Assembly: GCA_036345935.2 (NCBI GenBank) | Contig: JADWOT020000003.1 | Coordinates: 16,758,509-16,822,508 of the forward strand | Source: Taenia hydatigena | Taxonomy: Eukaryota > Platyhelminthes > Cestoda > Cyclophyllidea > Taeniidae | Reading direction: 5' to 3' | Length of the DNA stretch: 64,000 nt | Part shown: positions 61,301-64,000 of the stretch, in pieces | Layout: every line of letters begins with the position of its first letter | Numbering within the stretch: position 1 is the stretch's first letter | Made by a program: the position numbers and the translations under genes | The notes under the pieces: generated by a model | Databases searched by the model: none | Told to the model about the DNA's origin: nothing | What the model saw: only the letters and a program-made list of their open reading frames with translations

Positions 61301-64000
61301 GCCATATGTCAAAGTGCAAATGATTTGAGAAGAAAAACATAGCTCAATCGTCCACAGAAATAACAGAAGCTCCAATTGCGGAGGAGGCTGAGTCTCCAAA
61401 GGAAATGCTTCTACCTAACATTGCAGACAAGTGCTTATCAATTTTAATGTTAAACAAGAAGTGCTTAAGAATTTTTTTGCGAAAATACATTTTATCTTTG
61501 TGAAGCCGGGTCGCCTCCCTGTAACTTCAGTTTGAATGATTAGAAAATTGTATAAAAGTATTCCTATTTTGTACAAATCTGCATTTTGCTTCACGAAATT
61601 GCCATAAATCTTGACGTTAAATTAAAACAAGGATTGAAAGGCTTATCAGATTATGGACTGTATAACGATACGTTTTTTAAAGTAGCACTGATTGATTATA
61701 TAACAGACTTCAATGACCGGAAAACCAAAGGTAAATATATTTAGAACTGAGATTATAGGGACAATTTGAAAACTCTGTAATACGAGTTTGGTTGAATGCG
61801 CCTTTTAGACGAGAGGCGGTCAGGAAATGCGACACTCGTCACAGACCGGACGTCATCGGTCATTGAGGGGGAGGAGGAGGGAACGTGTCTAGAAAACCGC
61901 TAAACCATGATATCTGTATCCCTTTATTTATTGCTCCCCACTAAACCATATCTCCGTCCACCTCGTCTGCTTATTCAAATTGTGTTAAGGCTGAGGCAGA
62001 AGGGAGAAGTTGCTGCTTGTTTTCATTTTCTAAAGCACACCCATTCAAGCTGAGTCGTAGTAAGTTAACAGACCGAGCTGTCCGAAGTGAAGTAAAATGC
62101 GTAAAAGGGGATGGGTCTAATATCCTGGAATTATCTCTAATTTGGATCCTTACCGTGCATTTGATTTTATCATCTTCCTATTGTTACCACTCTATAATAC
62201 TACAAGCAGCAGTCTTCGTACTTTCCTTAATTATAAATTTTTAATGTAGCGCTCCCAGACTTCCTGAAAAAAGGGAAGAAGTCATCAAACTAGCATAGAA
62301 GAAATGTAAAGTAGAGCTAGAGGGCTACCGTTATGCCCTTGAGATCATGCCGCCCCGCGGATTTATGGTAGCGGAGCTTTAAGTGACCGAAGATTACTGT
62401 AGTCGGAGCAATACGAAAACCTTACAAGTAGCATCAGCCTAAGATAAATAATGCAAACACGCTTTCCCGATTTTATTGGTTCCTACTTAAGGCTTAGATT
62501 TTTCTTCGTCATTTTTCCTTAATTTGGAATCTATTTACACCTGTAATTGCAAGTATGCGATTGGACTGAAGTAGATTTCCCTGGTAAGGAAGCAAAGTGG
62601 TATCAGACATACCGCAATAAATTTGATTCTTATCAATGGATTGGGAAATGCCTTTGAACCGTTTGTTTCATATCCACCAATGCTGGATAAAAAAAATTAA
62701 GCATCCACACTGTGCACGAAGGGGTGTGGAAGATTTGTGGAGCAGTGCAAAATATCACCTCTTAGTGGCATCTACCACTGCTATTCCCAAACTGTTCATT
62801 CCTCAAACCTCTGAGCAAATTTGTGAGAAAAAAAATCTTCAAATTTAGATGACAGGCGGCTTGACTTTAATCCCGGGTCTCCATGGTATTTGCGGAGTTT
62901 CGTTATTTGCATCCAGAAGGCTAATTGGCCAATCCTATCTGCGGATTAATACCTGAGATAACACCAACACTCCACTCAATTCGTATTAAAAAATTTTACG
63001 TATCTAACTTATAGTCCTGCATTCTACTCAAATTTTTTTACTGATCTAGGCACGTTGGTTGTTTACTAAAATCAAGGGAAGAATAACCTAATGTTTGATT
63101 GGGCTTAAAATTCAACTAGTTGCTTGCAACGCCACAAAAATGTAAAGGGGAAAAAAGATTGCAAGGCTTTTGGAAAGCTTTTTATTCACTACGATCTGCC
63201 CATCAGTTCGGTGCAAAAGTGTTACCCTCTGCTCTTTGTAATGTCTCACTCATAGCCGTGTCGGTGGTAGGGAAGGGCAAGGGGATAACTGGACCAATAA
63301 GGCTTCACTTCTATGGTGATTTAATTGGTCAGCTGGGTGGCATTTGTGGTGGCGTGTTGGTTACCCATGCCATTGTCTGTCAGCTGACACCACTTGAGGG
63401 AGCTTGAACTACGTCTTTCACCGGCCATAGGTGATGGGGCGAGAATGAGACCCTAAATGGGCATCATAAGGCTTGTGGTAGAGGCATGGGCTCGAAGCGA
63501 GCCCTATATGACACAAAGTTATTAACGCAATCGGAAGAGGAGGAGGTTTGGAAGTTTTGATTTAAGGGCTTCCAACCCTTGGTGACACGCCCCTGTGCTA
63601 AAATCGGATCTAAATTTATCGCTTTGCGGCTTGGAATAAATTAATTTTGGCATCAAGTTACAAATAATGTCGCCAATGACAGATAAATAGGGGAAGAAAA
63701 GTCTTTTGTTTTTTTAAGAACCCTTCATGTCTTTTGCTATCTTTTGCTTGTCATTTTGGGCTCAGACAGTGTGACTAAGCAACTGTTCTTTGAAATAGCT
63801 AGTCTATAGTCCTGTTGGTGGTTGAGAAGGGGCAGAAAAATAACCAGATATTTAAGGCTTTGCTTTTATAGCAGTTTGAGGAGAGATTTTAAGTTCAACA
63901 GTTATCATAACTTTTATACTATTCCTCCTTTTCTGAGACCTGCTTTGGGAGAGAGACAGCTTGTCTTTGTCTGCAGAATGGTATGTTTGGGAAAACCTTT
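58360..64000. other. Right-hand flank, no supported gene
   Basis: This holds simple repeats and short ORFs. The plus-strand frame 63120-63407 (95 codons) has a glycine-rich end (GQLGGICGGVLV) but no known motif. If transcription of the Ig gene starts further right, part of this is its 5' intron and promoter. No TATA box could be assigned. Confidence 0.35.
60363..60408. repeat. (TGTA/TGCA)n alternating purine-pyrimidine microsatellite
   Basis: TGTATGTATATATACG followed by TATGTATGCATACATGCATG and CATGTATGT: alternating purine-pyrimidine sequence with overlapping palindromes (TATATA, TGCATACATGCA). Confidence 0.8.

Overview
This is a eukaryotic, gene-poor nuclear window with about 40% GC by eye. 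It has large introns, many decayed repeats, and no bacterial-type gene packing, rRNA or CRISPR array. Two protein genes can be supported. Some introns are very short (about 47 and 68 nt) beside multi-kilobase ones. With one of the genes encoding a dpr/lachesin-type immunoglobulin protein, this suggests an invertebrate, and a flatworm is a reasonable guess. That taxonomic call is inference only; no diagnostic taxon marker is visible.

Region 1 (260-11111, + strand) is the 3' part of an RTEL1-type gene (regulator of telomere elongation helicase 1, an XPD/FANCJ-family iron-sulfur DNA helicase). I could place eleven exons by homology and splice sites. They cover the end of helicase domain 2 (motifs V and VI), a basic/proline linker, a harmonin-N-like domain, and a C-terminal RING finger split over the last two exons, with a stop at 11109-11111. 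The 5' part lies outside the window.

Region 2 (about 11.1-54.2 kb) has no confident gene. It is dominated by an interspersed family of short LTR elements about 0.7-1.1 kb long. They have 150-190 bp LTRs starting TG and ending CA, a primer-binding site matching the 3' end of tRNA-Leu, a polypurine tract in the best copy, and no coding capacity, so they look like TRIM elements. Five copies with both LTRs, one with a less certain boundary, several solo LTRs and one nested insertion can be traced. There is also a degenerate three-copy tandem repeat (unit about 370 bp) at 23.3-24.3 kb, simple repeats, and on the minus strand at 45034-45079 a motif laid out like a minimal hammerhead ribozyme.

Region 3 (54283-58359, - strand) is the 5' end of a secreted or membrane-anchored Ig-superfamily gene. 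One exon carries the signal peptide and the first half of an Ig domain; the next carries the second half. Downstream exons should lie to the left. Two weak candidates (45519-45577 and 36662-36771) are listed. From 58.4 kb to the right end I see no supported gene.

The two genes are unrelated in function: telomere and replication maintenance in the nucleus versus cell-surface recognition. Nothing here suggests co-regulation.
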